A stretch of DNA of 64,000 nt from Helicobacteraceae bacterium (GTDB lineage: Bacteria; Campylobacterota; Campylobacteria; Campylobacterales; SZUA-545), in NCBI GenBank assembly GCA_031286325.1, contig JAITUT010000096.1, positions 1 through 64,000 on the forward strand, read 5' to 3'. Shown one piece after another: positions 1-9,056 of the stretch; within the stretch, counting starts at the first letter, position 1; each line of letters opens with the position of its first letter. The notes below the pieces were generated by a model. That model saw nothing but the letters and a program-made list of their open reading frames with translations, had not been told where the DNA came from and did not search any database. Position numbers and translations under genes: made by a program.

Positions 1-198
1 GAGGCGGCGCGCTCTCAACGCGACGAGTTGGCGGAGCGCGGCTTTATGCCGATGGTGCTTGTCGTGGAGCCGAAGCTGCGCCGATCGCTATCTACGGTTT
101 TTGAGCGTTTCGGGCTGGATATTGTGGTTTTAAGCCACGCCGAAATTGATAATTCCATTACATTCGAACACTTAGGCGCGGTTATGATCGGAGAGTGA
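1..198 (+). CDS. flhA: Flagellar export protein FlhA, C-terminal fragment (5' end outside window)
   Basis: Frame 1 reads EAARSQRDELAERGFMPMVLVVEPKLRRSLSTVFERFGLDIVVLSHAEIDNSITFEHLGAVMIGE*, resembling the FlhA C-terminus (VVxPxLR...LSHxEI). Confidence 0.75.
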   Translation, partial: EAARSQRDELAERGFMPMVLVVEPKLRRSLSTVFERFGLDIVVLSHAEIDNSITFEHLGAVMIGE

Positions 199-333
199 GA
201 AATTGCGACTTTTATAAATAATACTGTATAGTCGCGAAAATTTTTAGCCAAATAAGGAGTTGTTTTAAGTATGGCGCATATGTGGCTTTCGGCGGCTTGA
301 TGATTTATTATTCAGCGCAATAAGGAGATAAAG

Positions 334-1083
334 ATGGGCTTTTTCCGCGATAAGATTGAATATTATACGCAAGCGATTGAGTTTAACCCAAAAGACGTTA
401 AAGCTTACAACAATCGCGGCATTGCGTATAGGGAAGCGCGAAATTACAAAGAAGCGATTAAAGATTATACGAAAGCGATCAAGCTTGATCCAAAAAATGC
501 TATATATTATATAAACCGCGGCGATGCGTATAGAGAACTGAGAAAATACAATCGAGCAATTAAAGATTTTACGCAAGCGATCGAGCTTGATCCAAAAAAT
601 GCTGAATATTACAGCAGTCGCGGTAAAATGTATTATTATGAACTGAAAAATTACGATCGAGGGATTGAAGATTATACGCAGACGATCGAGCTTGACCCAG
701 AAAATGCTCAATATTACCGCAGTCGCGGCATTGCATATTATAAACTGAAAAATTACGATCAAGCGATAGCAGATTATACGAAAGCGATCACGCTTAACCC
801 AAAATTTTCTTGGTATTACAAGCATCGCGGCGATGCGTATTATGAACTGCAAAATTACGATCAAGCGATGGCAGATTATACGCAAGCAATCAAGCTTGAT
901 CCAAGATTTTCTTGGTATTACAAGCGTCGCGCCGATGTGTATTATGAACTGAAAAATTACGATCAAGCGAAAAAAGACGCTAAAAAAGCGTGCGAACTAG
1001 GAGACTGCGAACTTTGGAATATATTAAATTCAGTAGGAGTCTACGGCAGTAATCGCAAGCGATCACGCTTAACCCAAAAATAA
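334..1083 (+). CDS. TPR-repeat protein (about 6 tandem 34-aa units)
   Basis: Repeated YTxAIxLDPKNAxYYxxRGxAYYELKNYDQAIxD units; RBS aaggag upstream of the ATG. The C-terminal 11 residues appear frameshifted (see findings). Confidence 0.85.
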   Translation: MGFFRDKIEYYTQAIEFNPKDVKAYNNRGIAYREARNYKEAIKDYTKAIKLDPKNAIYYINRGDAYRELRKYNRAIKDFTQAIELDPKNAEYYSSRGKMYYYELKNYDRGIEDYTQTIELDPENAQYYRSRGIAYYKLKNYDQAIADYTKAITLNPKFSWYYKHRGDAYYELQNYDQAMADYTQAIKLDPRFSWYYKRRADVYYELKNYDQAKKDAKKACELGDCELWNILNSVGVYGSNRKRSRLTQK

Positions 1084-1223
1084 ATTTGCGCGACTTAAAA
1101 ACGCTTGCGCCGCGATAAAATCGCCCGCCTTAAAAGACAAAATATACGAAAATATCGTAGGCATATATCACGCTTACGTTTGGGATCGCGCGTGAAATTC
1201 ACTCGCGATAATTCGCGCTGAAA

Positions 1224-1706
1224 CTACCTCACCTCTAAATTATTCAGTCGCACCACAAACGCCACATCGGTCGCGCTAACGCGCAACTGCCGCGCGATCT
1301 CGTCAATTGAATACCCCGAAGTATAAAGGCTCACGATCTTCGCCGCGTCCGGCTCGCCCACGCCTTGATCGCTTAGCAAAAAGTGGTATTTGTTAATGGA
1401 CTCCTCCAAACGATCGAGACGTTGCAATAAAAAGTCAGTTTCGATTTTGATGTCCGTAATCTCCTCGCGCGAGGCGCGCAAACCCTCCCCGATCGCGCTC
1501 TCGCTCTTTTCGCGCGTTTCATCAACCGCCTTTTGCATCGTAACGCGCAACTCGTGCTCAATGCCGACTCTCGCCTTTTGCGCCGCCGCGAGCGCCGCGT
1601 AAATACGCCTAAAATCGCGCGAAGTTTGAAACTCCCGCGCGATCAAATACAAAAATATCAGCGCTATCGCGCCGCACAAAAGATAGATCAAATATGTATC
1701 GTTCAC
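1224..1706 (-). CDS. Membrane-anchored coiled-coil protein with C-terminal HTH-like segment
   Basis: N-terminal TM (YLIYLLCGAIALIFLYLIA), long charged helix, then SLYTSGYSIDEIARQLRVSATDV, which is HTH-like. Confidence 0.6.
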   Translation of the reverse strand: MNDTYLIYLLCGAIALIFLYLIAREFQTSRDFRRIYAALAAAQKARVGIEHELRVTMQKAVDETREKSESAIGEGLRASREEITDIKIETDFLLQRLDRLEESINKYHFLLSDQGVGEPDAAKIVSLYTSGYSIDEIARQLRVSATDVAFVVRLNNLEVR

Positions 1707-2236
1707 TTGTTTCCCTTCATTGCGCGAATCATCACGCGTTCGCGCGACGCGACATAATTATCCCACGCCTTTTCATCGCGATCGTGCATTAGAGTTTTCT
1801 TAGCGACGCACTCGCTCGCCGCTTCAAAAAAGAGCCCTACATCGCGCATTGGGAATACGGGCAGCGAAATTCTGCCGTAGTAGGTTTGCCCCGCCGCAAA
1901 AAGCGGCGATTCAAGGCGAAAGTGCGTGAAATTCAGCCCAGAAATGGGCGCGGCATGCGTTAAAGCTAGGCGCGGTTTGGTTTCGCCCTTGACAATGCGC
2001 GTTAATTCGTCAATTTTCCTGTGCAGATCAATAACCATCGCGAGCATTACGGCGTCGCTCTCTTTCGTTTCGCCGCGAGCGCGCGCAAGTTTAACCCACT
2101 CGGAGAGGGGATCATCGTCGCTTTCGGCGAGCGTCGCGAATTCGCGCTTAAAATCCTCAGGCGCGAGGCTCTCCGCTGAAAATTCAATGGTGATCGGCGC
2201 CTCTATCCAGCGCATTTCGTTAATTTTTTCATTCAT
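1703..2236 (-). CDS. Conserved hypothetical protein (possibly PilZ-like)
   Basis: 177-aa ORF overlapping the flanking genes by a few bp in an operon-like layout. Confidence 0.55.
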   Translation of the reverse strand: MNEKINEMRWIEAPITIEFSAESLAPEDFKREFATLAESDDDPLSEWVKLARARGETKESDAVMLAMVIDLHRKIDELTRIVKGETKPRLALTHAAPISGLNFTHFRLESPLFAAGQTYYGRISLPVFPMRDVGLFFEAASECVAKKTLMHDRDEKAWDNYVASRERVMIRAMKGNK

Positions 2237-3191
2237 AAAAAGCCTTTATTACGCTTTCAAGCGCGATGAAACCGAAGAAAACAAAGCCCAACCAAGCGTT
2301 AACGACAAAAAAGGCGCGGTTAATGTGAACCGATCCTGCCGCGCTGACGGAGGCTTCTCCTACCGATACCTCCGCGCTGACGGAGGCTTCGCCTCCTACC
2401 GCTACGCCGCGAAGCACGATTATATGTTCGGCGACGAGGAACGCGCCACTTACGATCGCGCCGATAAACGCCAAAGCTCCCAGATCGGCGAGGCGGCAAA
2501 AAAGAAGCCAACAAATAAATGTAACGGCGTGAAAGACGCGCGCGATTATAAGCGTTCGCGCCGTTCCGAACTTAGCAGGGATTGAAAATAAGCCCATTTT
2601 GGCGTCAAATTCGCGATCTTGCAGCGCGTAAAGCAGGTCAAATCCCGCGACCCAAAACAAAACGCCCGCCGACAAAACCCACGCCCACAAGGGCGCCGCG
2701 TCTAAAACCGCGATCGCGCCCGCCATAGGCGCGAGCGCAAGCGACAAGCCCAAAACCAAATGCGCCAAGTAGCTAAATCGCTTTATATATGAATAAGAGG
2801 CGAGTACCGCCAGAAACGGCGCGGCGAGGGCGAACGCGAGATTGTTAATGAAGTACGCGATCGCTACGAAGAGAGCGGCGTTGATCGCGGCGAAAGCCGC
2901 GATCAAAGCGGGAGAAAGCCTGCCGTCTACGCTGGGGCGCGCGGCGGTGCGCGGGTTAATCGCGTCAAATTCGCGATCTACAAAGCGGTTAAAACTCATC
3001 GCGAAATTGCGCGCGAAGATCGCCGCGAGCGCCGCGAGCGCCAAAAGCCGCCAGCCGAACCAGCCGCTATCCCCGTTGCAGCGCGAGGCGGCGATCATCG
3101 CGACGAAGATAAACGGCGTGGAAAAGAGCGTATGCTCAAATACGACAAGCTCGCCAAATTCTTTAATTTTCAATATAATTTTGCCAAACAT
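2229..3191 (-). CDS. UbiA-family prenyltransferase (MqnP-like, futalosine menaquinone pathway)
   Basis: Multi-TM protein with the motif NFAMSFNRFVDREFDAINPRTAARP (NxxxDxxxD type) and YALQDREFDAKMGLFSIPAKFG. Start placed at the internal Met of MFGKIILKIKEF; the listed ORF begins further upstream. Confidence 0.8.
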   Translation of the reverse strand: MFGKIILKIKEFGELVVFEHTLFSTPFIFVAMIAASRCNGDSGWFGWRLLALAALAAIFARNFAMSFNRFVDREFDAINPRTAARPSVDGRLSPALIAAFAAINAALFVAIAYFINNLAFALAAPFLAVLASYSYIKRFSYLAHLVLGLSLALAPMAGAIAVLDAAPLWAWVLSAGVLFWVAGFDLLYALQDREFDAKMGLFSIPAKFGTARTLIIARVFHAVTFICWLLFCRLADLGALAFIGAIVSGAFLVAEHIIVLRGVAVGGEASVSAEVSVGEASVSAAGSVHINRAFFVVNAWLGFVFFGFIALESVIKAFYE

Positions 3192-3263
3192 TCCCGCAAT
3201 TCTATTATTTGCGCGATTAAAAGCGAACAATCGCTAAAATATGTGAAAATTTCGGAGGTTTTC

Positions 3264-3602
3264 GTGAGCGAAAATGAACTTAAAGAGCGTTTAGGCGCGG
3301 TTTCGGATTGGGCGTTTAGGAACGCGCCCGCGATCTTAGCGGTGGCGATCGCGGCGGCTTTGACGGGCGTGGCGGGGCTTGTTACTGGTTTGGCGATTTA
3401 CGCGCTGCTTAGCTATTACAAGCACAAAAACAGCGCGGGCGCGGAGGATTCTTGCGCGTGCGGCTGCGGCTGTAACGATGATCCTTCACAAGCGGATTCT
3501 TGTGAAGACGACTCTGAGATAGACCCGCATAATCCCGATTACGCGGCGCAAAACGAGCGGAAGCCACGCAAAAAAGCCGCTAAAAAACCCGTTGCCGAGT
3601 AG
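3264..3602 (+). CDS. Small membrane protein with Cys-rich CACGCGC motif
   Basis: GTG start preceded by ggagg; TM helix APAILAVAIAAALTGVAGLVTGLAIYALLSYY followed by a CACGCGC tail. Confidence 0.6.
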   Translation: MSENELKERLGAVSDWAFRNAPAILAVAIAAALTGVAGLVTGLAIYALLSYYKHKNSAGAEDSCACGCGCNDDPSQADSCEDDSEIDPHNPDYAAQNERKPRKKAAKKPVAE

Positions 3603-3677
3603 TTTTTCTTTTTGAGCGGCGTTGTCGCGAAGAAACGTAGAATGGCGAAAAACCGTCGTTAAGGTTTAAGAAACCTA

Positions 3678-3755
3678 CGCTCTCGTCATTGCCGCTTGCG
3701 ATCCGCAATCTCGATCGCAAGCGAAATTTCGGTTTTTGCCGCAATGACGGGAGCG
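3678..3755. repeat. Intergenic composite palindrome
   Basis: Outer arms cgctctcgtcattgcc / gcaatgacgggagcg with a nested gcttgcgat...atcgcaagc stem. Confidence 0.6.
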
Positions 3756-3843
3756 AAGATTAATCTTTTTCTTTCTCTTTGATTATCAGCGTTTAACCGC
3801 CTCTCGCAATCTCGTCTTTATATAACCCGCTCTTTTATTTGAT

Positions 3844-5004
3844 TTAATTGCGAATTTGCCGTTTTATATACAGCGACTCTAATTTCTTCGGAAGACGCTG
3901 TATATTTTCCTCGCATAACTTGTAAAGTTCCAGACCCTTTTGCGTAAATCCGTATTTCTCAATATACGCCAAGACAAATTCGCCGTGTACGCCCTGATGT
4001 TCGCCGTCGCACAACTGTAAATAATCGCAAACAAGCTCGTGATATTTTTCGTCCGCCAAGCCTAGCGCAAATACCGCAAAGGTGCCGGGCATCGCGCAAT
4101 ACTCGTCTTGCAGATTTGTATACCATTCAAATTCCCGCATTGCCAAGCGCGCGTAACGTTCTATGCGCTCATATAAGTCCCGCCATTGCGCGGCATTGGC
4201 AAATAACTGATGAATACCTTTTTTTGGCAGGCGAGGAATAGGAAGAAATTTCTTTTCCGAACTCTTGAAATCCACGGCATACGATTTGGGAAAGTCTGTT
4301 TCAAGCAGGCGGCGCAGATAATCCAAGACTTTTTGATAGCTTTCGCGACTCTCTTCTTTGAGCGTAATGCGGACAGTCGCGAACACGTCATTAGCTTTGC
4401 AGGAGAGCGCAGCGTCTTTATATTCCGCAAGTTCCAGCGGTAAAGCTCCGCTGCCGCGCCGTTTTAGTTTGGCGGGCAAGTCGCTTCCCAGCGCGGAGAC
4501 CTGCGCAAATATCTCTTTCGTGAAATAGCCGCGTCCGTATTTCACCTCGCTTACAGCGATCCAGCAGGCAAATTGCAGATACGCTTCCGATAGCTGCCAA
4601 CTCGGCTCGCCGGGTTTTAGACGCCATTCGTCATATCCGTCCTCATCTTTCACAGCGTAAAAAAATGGATCGCGAACAACGCGTTCCGCCCAGAGGCTCA
4701 AGACATAATATATATCGTTCCAGCCGCAGAGCCCCAGCATTTTTTCAGCAAAATCCCGCGCCGCTTCATAGTCAAACTCGCTTTGGCAAAGTCCAGATAA
4801 ATAATATTCAAGGACGGAATCGGCGATGAGTTCTTTTCCGTTGACTAGAAAACAGGGATAGGAGGGGTAGCCCGCAGCGGCGCGCGTTTTGGAAAGTTGC
4901 GCGCTTCCGTCCGCGACAGCGGCGACGCAGGCGTTGAACACGGGTTTTAATGAGGCGTCTTTACGGACGTCTTCAAAAATAAGATAATTTCTCGCGTTTC
5001 CCAT
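3844..5004 (-). CDS. Uncharacterised 386-aa protein
   Basis: Long intact ORF with soluble-protein composition; family not recognised with confidence (possibly a DUF6138-type protein). Confidence 0.6.
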   Translation of the reverse strand: MGNARNYLIFEDVRKDASLKPVFNACVAAVADGSAQLSKTRAAAGYPSYPCFLVNGKELIADSVLEYYLSGLCQSEFDYEAARDFAEKMLGLCGWNDIYYVLSLWAERVVRDPFFYAVKDEDGYDEWRLKPGEPSWQLSEAYLQFACWIAVSEVKYGRGYFTKEIFAQVSALGSDLPAKLKRRGSGALPLELAEYKDAALSCKANDVFATVRITLKEESRESYQKVLDYLRRLLETDFPKSYAVDFKSSEKKFLPIPRLPKKGIHQLFANAAQWRDLYERIERYARLAMREFEWYTNLQDEYCAMPGTFAVFALGLADEKYHELVCDYLQLCDGEHQGVHGEFVLAYIEKYGFTQKGLELYKLCEENIQRLPKKLESLYIKRQIRN

Positions 5005-5028
5005 TAGACGCTCTCCTATTTACGGTAT

Positions 5029-5946
5029 TCAGACGCGGCAGTGCGCGGCGCACAAAATATCATCTTGCGCGTATTTGGCGGTTTCGCTCTGGATTAACGA
5101 GTGCGTAACGCCCAAACGCGCAATGTCGCGCCGAATCTCTTCGAGCAACTTTTCCACATCCGATAATGTCGGATTTCCAGCCAAAACAATATGCGCGCTA
5201 AAGTGTTTTTCCGCGGAACTCGGCGCAAATAGATGAATATCGTGCACACTTTTTACAATTTCAAATTTTTTGAGCGCGTCCTCGTATGTTTTCAAACTTT
5301 CTTTGTTATAATCCATTAAACTAAAAAACGACGCTTTCAATACTTTATACGATTCAAAGAAAATCCACGCGCTAAACGCTAACGCCAATACCGAATCCAG
5401 CCATACTATTTCAAACAACAAAATCGCGATTCCGCCGACTATTACGCCAAGCGAAATAAGGGCGTCTGAAAGCATATGCAAATACGCCGATTTTACATTC
5501 AAATCTTCGTGAACGTGATCGCAATCGCCAGCGTGGCGGTGGGAGTGAGCTACACCGGCTTTTTTTAATATAAAGGCGCTAATCCCGTTTGCGATCAATG
5601 CTATAAAAGCTACTACAATCACATATTTGGCTTCTATTGCAATCGGATTAAAAACTCGTCCGATCGCCTCGTATGAAATATAGATCATCGTAACGCACAA
5701 AAAGAGCGCGTTTACAAACGCGGCCATCATCTCGCTGCGGACGAATCCGAATGTGAATTTTTCGCTCGCGGCTTTCGCGCCGTATATGATCGCGATAAAT
5801 GTTACGATCACCGCCGCGACATCGCCTAAATTATGCGCCGCGTCGGTGATCAATGCCATTGATCCGCTTATAACGCCAAAAAATAGTTCAAACGCCACGA
5901 TCAGCGAGTTTAAAATCACCACGAAAAGGACGGAATTTTTCTTCAC
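5029..5946 (-). CDS. Cation diffusion facilitator family efflux protein
   Basis: NSLIVAFELFFGVISGSMALITDAAHNLGDV...HSHRHAGDCDHVHEDLNVKSAYLHMLSDALISLGVIVGG: CDF signature with His-rich loop. A GTG start at 5946 is more plausible than the long ORF, which overlaps moaC antisense. Confidence 0.88.
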   Translation of the reverse strand: MKKNSVLFVVILNSLIVAFELFFGVISGSMALITDAAHNLGDVAAVIVTFIAIIYGAKAASEKFTFGFVRSEMMAAFVNALFLCVTMIYISYEAIGRVFNPIAIEAKYVIVVAFIALIANGISAFILKKAGVAHSHRHAGDCDHVHEDLNVKSAYLHMLSDALISLGVIVGGIAILLFEIVWLDSVLALAFSAWIFFESYKVLKASFFSLMDYNKESLKTYEDALKKFEIVKSVHDIHLFAPSSAEKHFSAHIVLAGNPTLSDVEKLLEEIRRDIARLGVTHSLIQSETAKYAQDDILCAAHCRV

Positions 5947-5998
5947 AAGCGAGCCTTTGTATAATTTCGCGTAATTTATCCAATTAAGGCTGAAACCG

Positions 5999-6478
5999 AT
6001 GCCGATTTTAACGCACTTAGACGACAAAAACCGCCCGCAAATGGTAGATGTTTCGGCGAAAACAGAGACTAATCGCGCGGCGATCGCTTCAGGCGAGATC
6101 GCAATGAGCCGCGAAGCTTTCGACGCGATCGTGAATGCGCGGGTCAAAAAGGGTCCCGTGCTGCAAACCGCAATTATCGCCGCGATTATGGGCGCGAAAA
6201 AGACGAGCGAAATTATCCCGATGTGCCACCCGATAAACCTTACGAATGTCAGTTGCGATGTAGAGGAGTTCGCGGATCGCGCGGCGTTCAGGCTCGTCGT
6301 AACCGCCAAGACGCGAGGCGCGACCGGCGTGGAAATGGAGGCGTTAAGCGGCGCGGCGATTGGTCTCCTTACGATCTACGATATGGTCAAGGCGATCGAC
6401 AAAACGATGACGATCGGCGAGATCAGGCTAGAAAAAAAGGACGGGGGCAAGAGTGGTCTCTTTGAACGGAAAGCCTGA
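5999..6478 (+). CDS. moaC: Cyclic pyranopterin monophosphate synthase MoaC
   Basis: [20 protein letters not shown]...[12 protein letters not shown]...[26 protein letters not shown]: MoaC signature. Confidence 0.95.
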   Translation: MPILTHLDDKNRPQMVDVSAKTETNRAAIASGEIAMSREAFDAIVNARVKKGPVLQTAIIAAIMGAKKTSEIIPMCHPINLTNVSCDVEEFADRAAFRLVVTAKTRGATGVEMEALSGAAIGLLTIYDMVKAIDKTMTIGEIRLEKKDGGKSGLFERKA

Positions 6479-6713
6479 AATCGCCTATCCCGCGATCTGG
6501 GAGTATCGCTTGATCGCAAGATCAGGCGAGGCTATTATGGCGGCGGTTCTGGATGCGGTCGGCGAAAAGCCTCATTGTTTGGAGCCGAGCCGCGCGAGCG
6601 GCAAAGGCAAATTTGTGAGTATGAAACTCACGATTGAGGTTATAAACGAAGACGAGCGGATTTTTTACTTTGAAAAGTTGCGGACGAACGAGGGAATTTT
6701 ACATATTTTATAG
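6453..6713 (+). CDS. DUF493 (YbeD-like) family protein
   Basis: 86-aa ORF with [52 protein letters not shown]; overlaps the moaC 3' end. Confidence 0.7.
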   Translation: MVSLNGKPEIAYPAIWEYRLIARSGEAIMAAVLDAVGEKPHCLEPSRASGKGKFVSMKLTIEVINEDERIFYFEKLRTNEGILHIL

Positions 6714-6765
6714 GTATATAAAAATAAACTTAATAGGCTCGGGTCAACTTTCAAGCGCGGAAACC

Positions 6766-6794
6766 TTGACAATAATAGACTAAACTTGTATAAT
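6766..6794 (+). promoter_or_regulatory. Consensus sigma70-type promoter for dnaK
   Basis: TTGACA (6766-6771), 17-nt spacer, TATAAT (6789-6794). Confidence 0.85.
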
Positions 6795-6798
6795 GCGA

Positions 6799-6825
6799 TT
6801 AGCAATCTCAATACGAGAGTGCTAA
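6799..6825 (+). promoter_or_regulatory. CIRCE operator (HrcA binding site)
   Basis: TTAGCAATC-N9-GAGTGCTAA, one mismatch to canonical TTAGCACTC-N9-GAGTGCTAA, immediately downstream of the -10. Confidence 0.93.
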
Positions 6826-6851
6826 TTTTGAAAAATCGCAAAAAGCAGGGT

Positions 6852-6899
6852 CAAAGGGCAAAGCCCCTTGTCGCAAAGACAGGCTTTGCCAGCCTGCGA
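6852..6899. repeat. Tandem double-hairpin element in the dnaK 5' UTR
   Basis: CAAAGGG-caaag-CCCCTTG followed by TCGCA-aaga-CAGGC-tttgcca-GCCTGCGA. Confidence 0.65.
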
Positions 6900-6921
6900 A
6901 ATCAAAAAGGAGGCAATTCTT

Positions 6922-8817
6922 ATGAGCAAAGTTTTAGGCATAGACTTAGGCACGACCAACTCTTGTATGGGAGTTTTTGAGGCGGGCGAGGTCAAAATTA
7001 TCCCGAACAAAGAGGGCAAAAATACCACGCCGAGCGTTGTGGCTTTCACCGATAAAGGCGAAGTCCTCGTAGGCGACAGCGCGAAGCGACAAGCGATCAC
7101 AAACCCCAAAAAGACGATCTACTCAATCAAGCGCATTATGGGTTTGATGATGAACGAGACGAACGCTAAAAGCGCGAAAGAGAAAGTTAGTTACGCGATC
7201 GTGGATAAAAACGGCGCGTGCGCGATCGATATTGAGGGCAAAATTTACACGCCGCAGGAGATTTCCGCGAAAGTTTTGATGAAGCTCAAAAAGGACGCGG
7301 AGGAATTTTTGGGCGGGACAATTACGGACGCCGTGATCACGGTGCCGGCGTATTTTAATGACGCGCAGCGCAAGGCTACCAAAGAAGCGGGCGTGATTGC
7401 GGGGCTCAATGTTTTGCGCATTATCAACGAGCCGACTTCCGCGAGTCTCGCATACGGGCTAGAAAAGCAAAAAGCCGAAAAAATCCTAGTCTATGACTTG
7501 GGCGGCGGCACATTTGACGTAACCGTGCTAGATGTCGGAGACGGCGTTTTTGAAGTGCTTTCCACAGACGGCAACGCTTTTTTGGGCGGCGACGACTTTG
7601 ATAACCGCATTATAGATTGGCTCGCGGAGGAGTTCAAAAAAGATAACACGATCGATCTGAAAGCCGACAAAATGGCTTTGCAGCGTCTCAAAGAAGCCGC
7701 CGAAAACGCGAAAAAAGAACTTTCAAGCGCGAACGAGACCGAGATCAACTTACCGTTTATCACGGCGGACGCTACGGGACCTAAGCACCTTGTCGTGAAA
7801 CTCACGCGCGCGAAATTCGAGGCGATGATAGACGATCTGATCGCCGAGACTTTGACCCACATTAAAACCGCGCTGAAAGACGCCAATATAGATAAGGGCG
7901 CGATCAACGAAATCGTGATGGTTGGCGGCTCCACGCGTATTCCCAAAGCGCAACAAGTCGTGCGCGACTTTTTCGGCAGAGATTTGCATAAAGGCGTCAA
8001 TCCCGACGAGGTCGTGGCGGCGGGCGCCGCGATCCAAGGCGGCGTGCTGCGCGGCGATGTGAAAGACGTCTTGCTCTTAGACGTTACGCCGCTTTCGCTC
8101 GGAATAGAGACGCTAGGAGGCGTGATGACGAAACTTATCGAAAAGGGTACGACGATTCCTGTGAAAAAGTCGCAGGTTTTCAGCACCGCGGACGACAATC
8201 AGCCCGCGGTGAGCATCCACGTCTTGCAGGGCGAGCGCGAGTTCAGCCGCGACAACAAATCGCTGGGAATGTTTGAGCTTTCAGGCATTCCCGCCGCGCC
8301 GCGCGGAGTGCCGCAGATTGAGGTTACATTCGACATTGACGCGAACGGCATTTTGAATGTGAGCGCGAAAGATAAAGGCACGGGCAAAGAAAACAAGATT
8401 ACGATCAGCGGATCGTCCGGGCTTAGCGAGAACGAGATTGATCGTATGATCAAAGAAGCCGAAGCGAACAAAGAAGAGGACAAAAAGCGCAAAGAGATCG
8501 TTGAGGCGCGCAATAACGCGGACGGATTGATCTACCAAACTGAAAAGACCTTGAAAGAAAACGAGGCGGCTGTAAGCGCGGAGGATAAGGGCAAAATTGA
8601 GACCGCGATCGCCAATCTGAAAGATGTTTTGGCGAAGGAGAATGTGGCGAAAGCAGAGATTGACGAGAAGATCAGCGCGTTGACGCAGGCGAGCCACAAA
8701 CTGGCGGAAGCGATGTATAAGAAACAAGAGGGCGCGAACGGCGCCTCAGGCGGCGGTTCCGCTGGATCGCAGGGCGGCGGCAAAAAAGACGATGTAATTG
8801 ACGCGGAAGTAGAATAA
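6922..8817 (+). CDS. dnaK: Chaperone DnaK (Hsp70)
   Basis: [20 protein letters not shown]...; RBS aaggagg. The listed ORF start (6868) lies inside the 5' UTR repeat. Confidence 0.98.
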   Translation: MSKVLGIDLGTTNSCMGVFEAGEVKIIPNKEGKNTTPSVVAFTDKGEVLVGDSAKRQAITNPKKTIYSIKRIMGLMMNETNAKSAKEKVSYAIVDKNGACAIDIEGKIYTPQEISAKVLMKLKKDAEEFLGGTITDAVITVPAYFNDAQRKATKEAGVIAGLNVLRIINEPTSASLAYGLEKQKAEKILVYDLGGGTFDVTVLDVGDGVFEVLSTDGNAFLGGDDFDNRIIDWLAEEFKKDNTIDLKADKMALQRLKEAAENAKKELSSANETEINLPFITADATGPKHLVVKLTRAKFEAMIDDLIAETLTHIKTALKDANIDKGAINEIVMVGGSTRIPKAQQVVRDFFGRDLHKGVNPDEVVAAGAAIQGGVLRGDVKDVLLLDVTPLSLGIETLGGVMTKLIEKGTTIPVKKSQVFSTADDNQPAVSIHVLQGEREFSRDNKSLGMFELSGIPAAPRGVPQIEVTFDIDANGILNVSAKDKGTGKENKITISGSSGLSENEIDRMIKEAEANKEEDKKRKEIVEARNNADGLIYQTEKTLKENEAAVSAEDKGKIETAIANLKDVLAKENVAKAEIDEKISALTQASHKLAEAMYKKQEGANGASGGGSAGSQGGGKKDDVIDAEVE

Positions 8818-8849
8818 TTCGGGTTTTGTCCGCTATAGCCCGTTATAAC

Positions 8850-8889
8850 CCGCCGCGATCACGCTTTATTTGAAGCAAGATCGCGGCGG
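8850..8889 (+). terminator. Hairpin downstream of dnaK
   Basis: 11-bp perfect stem CCGCCGCGATC ... GATCGCGGCGG; no clear T-tract. Confidence 0.5.
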
Positions 8890-9056
8890 CTCTCTTGTCG
8901 TTGCGGAGGAGCGTTCAGCTCGCGGCAGAGGCGCGAAATTTCACTATTCCTATGAAAAACTTTATGAAAAACAAGAGCGGCGATTAAATGACGCGGATAA
9001 AGGCGCGTGAGAAACAAGGAATAAAACTTGCTTCACGCTTCGTAAAGGAGCGCGAA

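Noticed and set aside
265-966. 233-aa minus-strand ORF antisense to the TPR gene
   Set aside because: Repetitive composition mirrors the TPR units on the opposite strand; the TPR reading is far better supported.
334-1083. Regularly spaced ~102-bp repeats as a possible CRISPR array
   Set aside because: Repeats are translated as in-frame 34-aa TPR units; no short identical repeats with unique spacers.
5947-6309. N-terminal 121 aa of the listed 426-aa ORF (CDF transporter)
   Set aside because: Antisense to moaC; CDF homology begins at LVKKNSVLF, so a GTG start at 5946 is used instead.
6453-6478. 26-bp overlap of moaC and the DUF493 gene as a possible frameshift
   Set aside because: Both proteins look complete; a normal overlapping pair or a later start for the second gene explains it.
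7491-8198. 235-aa minus-strand ORF inside dnaK (and other long antisense ORFs in dnaK)
   Set aside because: Antisense to a highly conserved gene; such frames arise from codon bias and have Ser/Pro/Leu-rich low-plausibility composition.
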